From: Flavobacterium ammonificans
Lineage (GTDB): Bacteria; Bacteroidota; Bacteroidia; Flavobacteriales; Flavobacteriaceae
DNA: 64,000 bases
Assembly (NCBI RefSeq): GCF_020885975.1
Contig: NZ_AP025183.1
Span: 1,612,001 to 1,676,000, forward strand
Direction: 5' to 3'
Part shown: piece after piece, positions 8,007 to 17,720 of the stretch
Numbering within the stretch: position 1 is the first letter of the stretch
Layout: each line of letters starts with the position of its first letter
Program-made: the position numbers and the translations under genes
The notes under the pieces: model-generated
Seen by the model: the letters and a program-made list of their open reading frames with translations, nothing else
Database searches by the model: none
What the model was told of the DNA's origin: nothing

Positions 8007-10012
8007 AAAAATTAGTCGTATTAATATTGATAGTATTGGCTTTCGCCAAAGGAAATGCTCAAATTTTAGATCCTGTTAAATGGACTACACAAATTGAGAA
8101 AAAAGCGAATGGCAATTATCTGCTCACTTTTAATGGAGTGATAGAGAAGGATTGGCATTTGTATTCGCAATTTACAGCTGAAGGAGGTTCGTTGCCTTTG
8201 GAAATCCTTTTTAAAAATCAAAAAGGTAATTTTGAATTGATTGGTAAAACCAAAGAGAGCAAAACAAAAACGGCTTACAATGATATATTTGAGGTTAACG
8301 AAACTTTTTTCGAGAAGAAAGCGCAGTTGATACAAGAAATCAAATTGACAAATTCAAAGCTTGCTAAAGTAGAGGTGGCTCTGAATTATCAAGTTTGTAA
8401 AGAGGCTTGTATCAATTTAGAGAAGAGTTTTACATTTAATATCCCATCTCCAGAAGCGGATTTAGTTGCAGCGGAACCCATTTCAGATACAACAAATACT
8501 GTTGTAGACACCGCCGCAGTTGTGAATCAAACCGATGCCGCTACAACTGTTGAGACAACATCAGCAACGGAATCGACTGAAGAAGAAATGGGGTTATGGT
8601 CAATATTTATTATTGCTTTCTTTTCGGGATTTGCAGCTTTGTTAACTCCATGTGTGTTTCCAATGATACCAATGACGGTTAGCTTTTTTACAAAACAGAG
8701 TAAGTCTAAAAGTGCTGGAGTTCGAAATGCATTGTTTTACGGAATTTCAATTATTGTAATTTATGTACTATTAGGTGTTTTAGTGACTTGGATTTTTGGT
8801 GCTGATGCCTTGAATGCGCTTTCGACTAATGTTTGGTTTAACTTATTTTTCTTTGCTTTATTGGTAGTTTTTGCAGTTTCGTTTTTGGGAGCTTTTGAAA
8901 TTATGTTGCCTAATTCTTGGGCAAATAAAGTAGATAGTCAAGCGGATAGAGGAGGAGTAATCGGAATTTTGTTCATGGCATTGGCCCTAGCAATTGTGTC
9001 TTTTTCATGTACTGGACCAATTGTAGGAACGTTATTGGTACAAGCAGCTTCTAAGGGCGGAATAGCGCCAATTGTTGGAATGTTTGGATTCTCATTGGCT
9101 TTAGCCCTTCCATTTATGCTTTTTGCGATGTTTCCAGGTTGGTTGAATTCATTGCCAAAATCAGGTGGTTGGTTGAATACTGTAAAAGTAGTATTGGGAT
9201 TTTTGGAATTGGCTTTGGCATTTAAATTTTTATCTAATGCCGATTTAGTTTTGCAATTGCATCTATTGGAGAGAGAAGTATTCTTAGCTATATGGATTGC
9301 TATTTTTGGAACTTTGGCGTTGTATTTATTTGGAAAAATCAGCTTGCCTCACGATAGCCCGATGTCACATATTTCGGTGGGAAGATTATCTTTTGGATTA
9401 GTTGTACTATCCTTTACCATTTATATGATACCCGGATTATGGGGAGCTCCGTTGCAATTAATCAGTGCTTTTCCACCACCAATGGAGTTTAGCGAAAGTC
9501 CATTAGGTATTGGTACTAATTCTGTCTCAAGTACTTCTGAAACAGTTTTGCCGGAAGGTGCCAAATTAGGTCCGCATCAAATTGTAGTTTTTGACGATTA
9601 TGAAACAGGATTAGCTTACGCCAAAACGGTAAATAAACCCATCTTATTAGACTTCACGGGGCATGCTTGTGTTAATTGCAGAAAAATGGAAAATACAGTT
9701 TGGTCAGATGAACGAATACTAACCCTATTGAAAAATGAAGTGGTTTTAATTTCTTTGTATGTAGATGATAAAAGAGAGTTGCCTAAAAATGAACAAACTG
9801 TTTCTTCAACTTCGGGATCTAGTATTGAAACTATTGGTGATAAATGGACTGACTTTATGATTTCGAAATACAAAACGAATACACAGCCTTTGTATGTTTT
9901 AACAGATTTAGAAGGTACTAGTTTGAATTCAAAACAACCTACTATTAGTTTTGTTGGAATAGAAGAATATGAAGCTTGGTTAAAAATAGGAATCTCGAAC
10001 TTCAAAAAATAA
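8003..10012 (+). CDS. DsbD-like thiol:disulfide interchange / cytochrome c biogenesis transmembrane protein
   Basis: About 669 residues from the ATG at 8003, which overlaps the tilS stop; an in-frame ATG at 7994 lies three codons upstream. Order: signal peptide ending near GNAQ; a periplasmic DsbD-alpha-like domain with the pair C-K-E-A-C; a Thr/Ala/Glu-rich linker; eight or so membrane helices carrying TPCVFPMIPMT and SFSCTGPIVG, the two halves of the DsbD-beta site; and a C-terminal thioredoxin-like domain with C556-V-N-C559. It should carry electrons from cytoplasmic thioredoxin to periplasmic thiols. All three cysteine pairs are present, so it looks functional. Confidence 0.92.
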   Translation: MKKLVVLILIVLAFAKGNAQILDPVKWTTQIEKKANGNYLLTFNGVIEKDWHLYSQFTAEGGSLPLEILFKNQKGNFELIGKTKESKTKTAYNDIFEVNETFFEKKAQLIQEIKLTNSKLAKVEVALNYQVCKEACINLEKSFTFNIPSPEADLVAAEPISDTTNTVVDTAAVVNQTDAATTVETTSATESTEEEMGLWSIFIIAFFSGFAALLTPCVFPMIPMTVSFFTKQSKSKSAGVRNALFYGISIIVIYVLLGVLVTWIFGADALNALSTNVWFNLFFFALLVVFAVSFLGAFEIMLPNSWANKVDSQADRGGVIGILFMALALAIVSFSCTGPIVGTLLVQAASKGGIAPIVGMFGFSLALALPFMLFAMFPGWLNSLPKSGGWLNTVKVVLGFLELALAFKFLSNADLVLQLHLLEREVFLAIWIAIFGTLALYLFGKISLPHDSPMSHISVGRLSFGLVVLSFTIYMIPGLWGAPLQLISAFPPPMEFSESPLGIGTNSVSSTSETVLPEGAKLGPHQIVVFDDYETGLAYAKTVNKPILLDFTGHACVNCRKMENTVWSDERILTLLKNEVVLISLYVDDKRELPKNEQTVSSTSGSSIETIGDKWTDFMISKYKTNTQPLYVLTDLEGTSLNSKQPTISFVGIEEYEAWLKIGISNFKK

Positions 10013-10028
10013 TAGCAATTTTCCTCAT

Positions 10029-10061
10029 AAAAAAAACCGCAACAATAGTTGCGGTTTTTTA
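10029..10061. terminator. Bidirectional terminator between the DsbD-like gene and amt
   Basis: A stem AAAACCGCAAC / GTTGCGGTTTT with loop AATA is flanked by A-runs and T-runs on both sides. It separates two convergent genes. Confidence 0.9.
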
Positions 10062-10081
10062 TTTATTAAAATGAGATTAGG

Positions 10082-11407
10082 TTATAAGAACTCTCCGTGT
10101 TGCGTAATATCTAATCCTAATTCTTCTTTGTCTTCGCTCACACGTAATGGTGTGATTTTGTTTACGATGAAGAACAAAGCATAAGATGCTGAAAAAGCAA
10201 AAATAGACACTAATACTAATGCTTTTAATTGTATTAAAAACAAAGTTGTATCACCAAAGATTAAACCTTGGTTGTCACCTACAATTGGATTAACAGTGTT
10301 AGATGCAAAAATACCAGTTAGTAGCATTCCTGTCATACCACCCACACCGTGGCAAGCAAATACATCTAAAGCATCATCAATTTTTCCTTTAGGAAATTTC
10401 ATTACCATGAAGTTACTAATGATACTTGCAATAATCCCTATTGTAATAGCATGCGGAATACTTACAAAACCAGCAGCAGGAGTAATGGCAACTAAACCAA
10501 CAACGGCTCCAATACAAGCACCCATTGCAGATAATTTATGTCCCATAATTTTGTCTAGGAATACCCAGGCCATCGCAGCAGCAGCGGCAGCAACAGTGGT
10601 TGTTCCTAATGCTTGTGCAGCAAGACCACTAGATCCTACAGCAGAACCTGCATTAAATCCGAACCATCCAAACCAAAGTAAACCAGTACCTAATAATACA
10701 TAAGTAATACGAGCAGGATTTACTTTTTGAACTTTTCTTTTTCCTAAGAAAATAGCACCTGCTAGAGCAGCCCAACCAGCACTCATGTGAACAACAGTAC
10801 CACCAGCAAAGTCAAGAACGCCCATTTTAAAGAATAATCCATCAGGGTGCCATGTCATATGGCAAAGTGGTGCGTATATAATTAATATGAATAGTACCAT
10901 AAATAGCAAATACGCCCAGAAACGAACACGCTCTGCAAAAGCACCAGTAATTAATGCAGGTGTAATGATGGCAAATTTAGCTTGAAAGAATGCGAATAAA
11001 AGTAATGGAATGGTTGGAGCTAATTCCCAAGCAGTATTAGCGCTTACTCCATTGAATAATAAATTATAAGATGGATCTCCGATGATTCCTCCGATAGATG
11101 GACCAAAACACAAACCGAAGCCAATGACTACCCATAATACAGTAACAATCACCATTGCCATAAAACTTTGTAGCATAGTACTAATTACATTTTTCTTTCC
11201 AACCATTCCGCCATAGAAGAATCCAAGACCAGGTGTCATAATTAATACTAATGCAGAGGCAACAATCATCCAAGCTGTATCTCCAGTGTCTAATTTTAAC
11301 TCAACAATATGAGCTCCTAGTTGTGTTGATTCCACAACAAAATAATTTGAGAAAAAAGTAAGTCCCAAAACAGTGATTAGAATCACACTTAAAACAATTT
11401 TACGCAT
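10082..11407 (-). CDS. amt: Ammonium transporter (Amt/MEP/Rh family)
   Basis: A 441-residue channel-type transporter with a signal-like N-terminal segment, eleven expected membrane helices, the early GFFYGGMVGKKN motif, the D-F-A-G-G-T-V-V-H signature, and the pore-histidine region FACHGVGGMTGM. It takes up ammonium across the inner membrane under nitrogen limitation. No GlnK/P-II gene is adjacent, which is unusual compared with many proteobacteria. The cytoplasmic C-terminal tail is short (LGLDITQHGEFL). The upstream 257 bases are AT-rich with no nitrogen-regulator site that I can recognise. Confidence 0.96.
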   Translation of the reverse strand: MRKIVLSVILITVLGLTFFSNYFVVESTQLGAHIVELKLDTGDTAWMIVASALVLIMTPGLGFFYGGMVGKKNVISTMLQSFMAMVIVTVLWVVIGFGLCFGPSIGGIIGDPSYNLLFNGVSANTAWELAPTIPLLLFAFFQAKFAIITPALITGAFAERVRFWAYLLFMVLFILIIYAPLCHMTWHPDGLFFKMGVLDFAGGTVVHMSAGWAALAGAIFLGKRKVQKVNPARITYVLLGTGLLWFGWFGFNAGSAVGSSGLAAQALGTTTVAAAAAAMAWVFLDKIMGHKLSAMGACIGAVVGLVAITPAAGFVSIPHAITIGIIASIISNFMVMKFPKGKIDDALDVFACHGVGGMTGMLLTGIFASNTVNPIVGDNQGLIFGDTTLFLIQLKALVLVSIFAFSASYALFFIVNKITPLRVSEDKEELGLDITQHGEFL

Positions 11408-11604
11408 AACTTTTATTTTTAAATTTCAATAAAAGTATGTATTTTATTATTACACTCTATTTTTTGTAGGGGTATATTTTAAATTTTTATTAAATAATAA
11501 ATTTATACCCATAAATTTTTAGGGTTTAACTAATATAATACTATATTTTTTGGATTTGGCAATTTTAATTATTGAAATAATTCTAGTTTTGAGGATATTA
11601 GAGA

Positions 11605-11640
11605 ATAAAAAAAGGGTCAATTAATAAAAATTGACCCTTT
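11605..11640 (-). terminator. Terminator of the amidohydrolase operon
   Basis: Stem AAAGGGTCAATT / AATTGACCCTTT with a 6-base loop. On the minus strand it is followed by a run of T (the A-run at 11605-11613 of the plus strand), directly downstream of the minus-strand amidohydrolase gene. The rest of the gap up to amt (11408-11604) is AT-rich, and I see nothing else in it. Confidence 0.85.
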
Positions 11641-11664
11641 GGTAATGGTTTAAAATAAAACTAA

Positions 11665-12966
11665 TTACTTCTGATTGAATTTTGCTTTATAACGATCATT
11701 TAATCTAGTTTGGTGTGTTTCTAAACTTATTGATCTCCCTTGTATGTAGGCTTCGGTTAATTTATTTGTTCGCATATCCAAAGCATCGCCTTCAGATAAA
11801 AATAAAGTAGCATCTTTACCTACAGTTATAGTTCCGCAAAAAGAGTCTATTCCTAAAATTTTAGCAGTATTAGAAGTGATTAATTGCAAAGCTTTCTCTT
11901 TGTCTAAACCATAAGCTACACAAGTACCTGCTAGAAATGGTAAATTACGAGTTGCCATTCTTTCATGAGAACCACTATTTTCCAACCCAACTACTACTCC
12001 TTGTTCAGTAAGTAAATAAGCCAATTTATAAGGTAAATCAATATCGTCATCATCGTTTTCTGGCATGTCATGAACTCTTCTTAACAAAACACCTACTTTG
12101 TTTTCTTTTAAGTAGGCACCAATTTTATAAGCTTCATAACCACCAACAATAGCAATCTTGTTAATTCCATTACTTTTTGCAAGTTCAATAGCATCAATCA
12201 TTTGCTTTTCTTCATTAGCATGAATGAAAAGTGTTTGTTCACCAGTAAAAAGACCTTTAGTTGCCTCTAAAACGATATTTCTCTCTTTAGAAGTTGTAGC
12301 ATTATACACTTTGGCATTAGCCAAAAAAGAATTTAAATCTTTAATTTGATTACTATAGTCCTTATTTGCTTCGATAGTGCCTGGCTCAAACCAAGATCCA
12401 CTTCTTCTAAAGCTAGAAGGAAAATCCATGTGAATTCCGTCATTTTCTTTTACAACGGCATCACTCCAATGCCAAGCATCTAATTGTACAATAGATGAAG
12501 TCCCAGATATAAGACCTCCTCTAGGTGTTATTTGTGCCATTAAAATCCCATTCGGTCTAACAGTTTCTACTACTTTTGAATCTGCAGTATAAGCAATTAA
12601 GCTTCGTACATGAGGATTATAAGTTCCAATTTCAGACTCGTCATCAGAGGATTTGACCGCATCAATCTCAACTAAACCTAATGTAGAGTTAGGAGCTATA
12701 AATCCAGGATACAAGTCTTTACCTTTTGCATCAATCACTATTTCATAGTTTGATTTATTGACAGTTGTTGCATTAGAAACCAGATCAATTTTTCCGTTCT
12801 TAAATCCAACAGCACAATTTGATAATATAGTTCCGTCTCCAACATGGGTGGTAGAATTAATAATCAAAATTGATTTTTGTTGTTTAGCTGCGGGTGTTTG
12901 TTGTGCAACACAATTAAATGTAATGGTGAATGCAAATGCTAGTAGCGCTATTTTTTTATGTATCAT
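11665..12966 (-). CDS. Secreted amidohydrolase-family protein with degenerate metal site
   Basis: 433 residues with a signal peptide (cleavage near NCVAQQ). The N-terminal beta-sandwich and the end of the TIM-barrel (TSNTAKILGIDSFCGTITVGKDATLFL) are typical of imidazolonepropionase-like amidohydrolases. Where the metal-binding DxHxH should follow the first strand, it has YPGFIAPNST (residues 86-95). The last-strand Asp is replaced by ENSGSHE, while a possible strand-5 histidine is kept in FIHANEE. It may therefore be catalytically dead, bind metal differently, or act with its partner. It lies 35 bases downstream of the larger amidohydrolase gene in the same operon. Confidence 0.75.
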   Translation of the reverse strand: MIHKKIALLAFAFTITFNCVAQQTPAAKQQKSILIINSTTHVGDGTILSNCAVGFKNGKIDLVSNATTVNKSNYEIVIDAKGKDLYPGFIAPNSTLGLVEIDAVKSSDDESEIGTYNPHVRSLIAYTADSKVVETVRPNGILMAQITPRGGLISGTSSIVQLDAWHWSDAVVKENDGIHMDFPSSFRRSGSWFEPGTIEANKDYSNQIKDLNSFLANAKVYNATTSKERNIVLEATKGLFTGEQTLFIHANEEKQMIDAIELAKSNGINKIAIVGGYEAYKIGAYLKENKVGVLLRRVHDMPENDDDDIDLPYKLAYLLTEQGVVVGLENSGSHERMATRNLPFLAGTCVAYGLDKEKALQLITSNTAKILGIDSFCGTITVGKDATLFLSEGDALDMRTNKLTEAYIQGRSISLETHQTRLNDRYKAKFNQK

Positions 12967-13001
12967 AACTAAAATATTTTTTAAATTAAAAGGATCTAAT
13001 A

Positions 13002-15989
13002 CTAATATTCCATAGAATCACAGTGGTACTCGGTACGCTCTGCTTTTTTAGGTTCTTGCGTAATCATTCCTTTGTTTTTTTCTTCAAGAAGTTGTCCTAT
13101 TAATGTAGTACGTTCTTTAACAATTGCTTTTCTTTGTTCTTCATCTTTTTGGATGTCAAAATAAACAACTCCTTCTATAATAGTTTTCTCAGCTTTAGCA
13201 TAAATCGAAAGTGGATTAGTATTCCACAAAACTACATCTGCATCTTTACCCACTTTGATACTACCTACTTTATCATCGATATGTAATAATTTAGCAGGGT
13301 TTAGTGTTACAAACTTCCATGCATCTTCTTCTGATACATTACCATATTTTACTGCTTTTGCCGCTTCTTGATTCAATCTTCTTGACATTTCTGCATCATC
13401 TGAATTGTAAGCCACTACAATTCCTTTATTGTGCATAATTGGCCCGTTAAAAGGAATGGCATCATTTACTTCAAATTTATACGCCCACCAATCAGAAAAA
13501 GTAGATGCTCCAACACCATGATCTTTCATTTTATCAGCGACTTTGTAACCTTCAAGAATATGAGTATAAGTATTTACTCTAAAATTGAATTTTTCGGCAA
13601 CATTCATTAACATCAATATTTCAGATTGTACATAAGAGTGACAAGAAATGAATCGATCCTTGTTTAAAATTTCTGCTATGGTTTGTAAATCAAGATCTAC
13701 TCTTGGAGCCTTACCTTTTTTAGAGCTGTTGTAACTTTTCCAGGCTAGGTCGTATTCTTTTGCACGTTGGAAATAATCTGTAAAAACTTGTTCTACACCC
13801 ATTCTGGTTTGTGGAAAACGAGTTGGATTTACATTACCCCAATTGGATTGTTTTACATTTTCACCCAAAGCAAATTTGATGAATTTAGGTTGGTTTTTGT
13901 ATAACATTTCGTCAGGAGACATACCCCATTTCCATTTAACAATGGCAGATCGACCTCCGATAGGATTTGCAGATCCGTGAAGTAATTGTGAAACAGTAAC
14001 ACCTCCCGCTAAATCTCTATAAATGTTAGGATCTTCTGAGTTTACTACATCTTGAATAGTAACTTCAGCACTTGAATTGTGACCACCTTCATTTACTCCT
14101 TTTGAAATTGCTATATGAGAATGCTCATCAATAATTCCAGCTGTTAAATGTTTTCCTTCAGCATTAATTACTGTTGCAGTTGGATCAGATAAATTTTTTC
14201 CTACTGCAGCAATTTTACCATTTTTGATTAAAACATCTGCACTTTGTAAAATCCCTTCTTTTTCATTCGTCCAAACAGTAGCATTTTTGAACAACATATT
14301 TTGAACAGTTGGTTTTTGTAGATTTCCAAAAGCAACGTTTGGATAAGTTACTGGCTGAACTGGGTTTATTTTAGTTTCTTTTTTACTGTCGGCTTCAGCT
14401 TTAAAATCAGCAGTTTTAGTAGCTTTCCAGCTTACTTCTTTTCCGTCGCTAAAAATAGCTTTACCATTTAAATTAGTAGTCTTGTTTAAATAAGAACTCA
14501 AACGAATAAAATTAGTACTTAACGAATCAGCTGGCTTAATTACAGCCGACATCCATTCGTTAGCAATCGTAATTTTTGAATTCATTTTTTTAGCATCAGC
14601 TTTAGTTAAGTCTGATTTAGGACTTCCAATTTCTCCTGAAATTTTCCATTTATAGGTTTCATTATCAATAACTAAGTCATAGTTTCCACGGATATCTTGT
14701 GAATTCATATCGTTAACTACGTATCGATTTCCTTGTACCCAGTTTTCATGCAAAACGGTCTTTTTATCAAAATAATCACCAGAGGTAATGATAAAATTAG
14801 CTTGGCTTCCATTATTTAATGAACCGATTTCATTACTCTTTCCTAAAATTGACGCAGGAACAGTAGTTAATGCTTCCAATGCTTTTGTAGTGTCAAAACC
14901 ATATTGAATAGCTTTCAATAAGTTGGTTTTGAACTGATCCATTTTCTTGATATTTTCAGTAGTTAATGCAAATGTAATTCCATTATCTGCCAATACTTTT
15001 AAATTTGAAGGTGCCTGATTCCAAAAACGGAAATCTTTCAACTCCATTTGATTGGCTTGATTTGGATCTGAAACATCATAGGCTTCAGGGAAATTAATTG
15101 GAATAATAAACTTTGAATTGGTATTTTTAATTTCTTCAATACGCTCAAATTCATTTCCGCTTCCTTTCATTACGTATGTAATACCAAATTCTTTAGCAAT
15201 TTTACTCGCTCTCAAGCTATTCAACTTGTCTTCTGTAGAAAATAATTGAACTAGTTTTTGATTTTCTATCATTGCTTCTAAAGAAACATCTTTAGTATCT
15301 GAGTTTCCTTTTTTATACCAATCCATATCATGGTACATTTGACGCAATAGCGCCATCATACCCATCAATGAACTTGGATATGATTGACCAGAAATTGCAC
15401 TTCGTGTGAATCCAAAATGATTGGTGATTTTTGGAGCAATTAAACGACCTCCTTTAGCAAAGTTATTCAAAGCAATTAGAGTTCCAGTTCCTCTAGCAAT
15501 TCCATCTGGTACGTGAGTAACAACAACTCCAAATCCTGCTTTTAAAAACTCTTCGGCTTTTGTCTCGTCGTATTTGAAACTGTCAAATGCATTTACTTCA
15601 GCTCTTAAATGTTCGTTCCAATAGTAGCCCGATTTTTTAGTGTCATAAAGCGCACCTCTTGCCATAGGTCCAGAACTTCTTGGTTTTTCAACCCCAAAAT
15701 TCGTGTACATGTCTATAAAAGAGGGATAAATTGTCTTACCCTCTAGATTGACGATAATCGAATTTTTTGGAATTACAATGTCTTTTCCTGTACTAATTAC
15801 TTTTCCATTTTGAATAAGTAAGGTTCCCTTTTCAATAACTTGTCTAGGTGTAACATAAATTTTAGCATTAATTAATGCAGTAAAATTTTGGTTTTTGTTC
15901 TGCACACTCTCATTATTTGGGAAATAATTTTGTGAGATTGATGGTGTTACAGAAGTAACCAAAAGAAGAAATAGAATAATTTTTTTCAT
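13002..15989 (-). CDS. Large secreted two-module amidohydrolase
   Basis: 995 residues with a signal peptide (ends near PSISQ). Two amidohydrolase modules are fused. The first (about 35-420) lacks HxH: YPSFIDMYTN stands where DxHxH is expected. The second (about 565-960) has an intact H623-S-H625 in GIIDEHSHIAIS, later His candidates in SCHSY and NTYTHILEG, and the final-strand Asp in YNSDDAEMSRR, then the closing NPAKLLHIDDKVGSIKVGKDADVVL. The second half should be a metal-dependent hydrolase working in the periplasm or outside the cell; the substrate is unknown, with peptides or cyclic amides being guesses. It is first gene of a two-gene operon. Confidence 0.8.
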   Translation of the reverse strand: MKKIILFLLLVTSVTPSISQNYFPNNESVQNKNQNFTALINAKIYVTPRQVIEKGTLLIQNGKVISTGKDIVIPKNSIIVNLEGKTIYPSFIDMYTNFGVEKPRSSGPMARGALYDTKKSGYYWNEHLRAEVNAFDSFKYDETKAEEFLKAGFGVVVTHVPDGIARGTGTLIALNNFAKGGRLIAPKITNHFGFTRSAISGQSYPSSLMGMMALLRQMYHDMDWYKKGNSDTKDVSLEAMIENQKLVQLFSTEDKLNSLRASKIAKEFGITYVMKGSGNEFERIEEIKNTNSKFIIPINFPEAYDVSDPNQANQMELKDFRFWNQAPSNLKVLADNGITFALTTENIKKMDQFKTNLLKAIQYGFDTTKALEALTTVPASILGKSNEIGSLNNGSQANFIITSGDYFDKKTVLHENWVQGNRYVVNDMNSQDIRGNYDLVIDNETYKWKISGEIGSPKSDLTKADAKKMNSKITIANEWMSAVIKPADSLSTNFIRLSSYLNKTTNLNGKAIFSDGKEVSWKATKTADFKAEADSKKETKINPVQPVTYPNVAFGNLQKPTVQNMLFKNATVWTNEKEGILQSADVLIKNGKIAAVGKNLSDPTATVINAEGKHLTAGIIDEHSHIAISKGVNEGGHNSSAEVTIQDVVNSEDPNIYRDLAGGVTVSQLLHGSANPIGGRSAIVKWKWGMSPDEMLYKNQPKFIKFALGENVKQSNWGNVNPTRFPQTRMGVEQVFTDYFQRAKEYDLAWKSYNSSKKGKAPRVDLDLQTIAEILNKDRFISCHSYVQSEILMLMNVAEKFNFRVNTYTHILEGYKVADKMKDHGVGASTFSDWWAYKFEVNDAIPFNGPIMHNKGIVVAYNSDDAEMSRRLNQEAAKAVKYGNVSEEDAWKFVTLNPAKLLHIDDKVGSIKVGKDADVVLWNTNPLSIYAKAEKTIIEGVVYFDIQKDEEQRKAIVKERTTLIGQLLEEKNKGMITQEPKKAERTEYHCDSMEY

Positions 15990-16184
15990 AATTACTAGTT
16001 TAAATATTTTATAAATATAATACTATTTAAAATTCATTACACTTATTATAAAAATTTAACATTTGTTGCATAAGTATATTTTATGTTTTTAATTTAAATT
16101 ATCAGTAAAATTTTAATTTATATGTTTATTTTATTTAAAATAAACTATATTTAAGGTTTAATTTTGGTTAAAACTTAGTGAATT

Positions 16185-17720
16185 ATGTTGACAAAAATTT
16201 TTGGTAGCGCAGTTTTTGGTGTAGAAGCTACAACAATAACTGTTGAAGTGAATATCGATAAAGGAATTGGTTATCATTTAGTGGGTTTGCCAGACAACGC
16301 TATTAAAGAAAGTAGTTATCGAATTGCTGCTGCTTTAAAGAATAACGGCTACACTTTGCCAGGTAAAAAAATCACCATCAATATGGCACCGGCTGATTTA
16401 CGAAAAGAAGGTTCTGCCTACGATTTGACTTTGGCTATTGGAATTCTAATTGCTTCGTCCCAAATTAAAGGAGATGAAATAGATCGTTATATAATTATGG
16501 GTGAATTGTCTTTGGATGGCAGTTTACAGCCCATTCGTGGTGCCTTACCAATTGCAATTAAAGCAAAAGAAGAAGGATTTAAAGGATTCTTTTTACCAAA
16601 ACAAAATGTGAAAGAAGCTGCCATTGTTTCAGATTTAGAGGTGTATGGTGTAGAAAATTTGCAAGAGGTAATTGACTTTTTTGAAGGCAAGGGAACTATA
16701 GAACCTACAACTATTGATACAAGATTGGAGTTTTACAAAACCTTAGATTTTCCTGAATTTGACTTTTCTGATGTCAAAGGGCAAGAGAGTATTAAAAGGT
16801 GTATGGAAATAGCCGCTGCAGGAGGTCATAATATTATTTTGATAGGTCCACCTGGAGCAGGAAAGACCATGTTAGCCAAACGATTACCAAGTATTTTGCC
16901 TCCCATGACTTTGCGTGAAGCTTTGGAGACGACTAAGATTCATAGTGTTGCAGGTAAATTGAAAGAAGTAGGGTTAATGAACCAACGTCCGTTTAGAAGT
17001 CCGCACCACACGATTTCCAACGTGGCGCTTGTTGGAGGTGGAAGTTATCCGCAACCTGGTGAAATTTCGATGGCACACAATGGGGTTTTGTTCTTGGATG
17101 AATTGCCAGAGTTCAAGCGAGACGTTCTTGAAGTGATGCGCCAACCTTTAGAGGACAGAGAAGTGACTATTTCAAGAGCGAAATTTACAGTTACCTATCC
17201 GTCATCATTCATGTTGGTAGCGAGTATGAATCCGAGTCCGAGTGGTTTTTTTAACGATCCTGATGCGCCACAAACTTCTTCTCCTCACGAAATGCAACGC
17301 TATATGAATAAAATCTCGGGACCATTATTAGACCGAATTGATATTCATATAGAAGTAACTCCTGTTCCCTTTGAAAAATTATCCGACGATAGAAAAGCAG
17401 AAAGTAGTGTCGAAATCCGTAAAAGAGTTACAAACGCTAGAGAAATTCAATCGGCTCGTTTTGAATTGATGCCAACAATACATTATAATGCCCAAATGAG
17501 TACCAAACACATTCGGGAATTTTGTGCTTTGGACGAAACCTCAAAAGAATTATTAAAAAACGCTATGGAGCGATTGAATCTTTCAGCAAGGGCCTATGAC
17601 CGAATTTTAAAAGTAGCTCGAACTATTGCCGATTTAGAAGCTGCCGAAAGAGTCGTATCTCATCATATTGCTGAAGCAATTCAATACCGAAGTTTAGATC
17701 GTGACGGTTGGTTAGGTTAG
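16185..17720 (+). CDS. comM: YifB/ComM-family Mg-chelatase-like AAA+ ATPase
   Basis: 511 residues, the family length. An N-terminal ChlI-like (Lon-protease-like fold) domain at about 1-165 is followed by an AAA+ module with Walker A GPPGAGKT (221-228), Walker B FLDELPEF, and the C-terminal Mg_chelatase C domain. In Haemophilus and Vibrio, ComM is a hexameric helicase promoting branch migration during natural transformation; whether that applies here is inference. The gene is divergent from the amidohydrolase operon. A TAATTTTG box (16159-16166) fits a -7 promoter element, without a clear -33. Confidence 0.93.
   Translation: MLTKIFGSAVFGVEATTITVEVNIDKGIGYHLVGLPDNAIKESSYRIAAALKNNGYTLPGKKITINMAPADLRKEGSAYDLTLAIGILIASSQIKGDEIDRYIIMGELSLDGSLQPIRGALPIAIKAKEEGFKGFFLPKQNVKEAAIVSDLEVYGVENLQEVIDFFEGKGTIEPTTIDTRLEFYKTLDFPEFDFSDVKGQESIKRCMEIAAAGGHNIILIGPPGAGKTMLAKRLPSILPPMTLREALETTKIHSVAGKLKEVGLMNQRPFRSPHHTISNVALVGGGSYPQPGEISMAHNGVLFLDELPEFKRDVLEVMRQPLEDREVTISRAKFTVTYPSSFMLVASMNPSPSGFFNDPDAPQTSSPHEMQRYMNKISGPLLDRIDIHIEVTPVPFEKLSDDRKAESSVEIRKRVTNAREIQSARFELMPTIHYNAQMSTKHIREFCALDETSKELLKNAMERLNLSARAYDRILKVARTIADLEAAERVVSHHIAEAIQYRSLDRDGWLG

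Noticed and set aside
9616-10005. 129-codon minus-strand frame at the end of the DsbD-like gene
   Set aside because: It overlaps the thioredoxin-like domain with its CVNC motif; no start context or domain supports it.
10272-10703. 143-codon plus-strand frame inside amt
   Set aside because: The minus-strand amt has a complete family signature; the plus-strand frame is Pro/Ala rich, has no recognisable domain and mirrors the membrane-helix codons.
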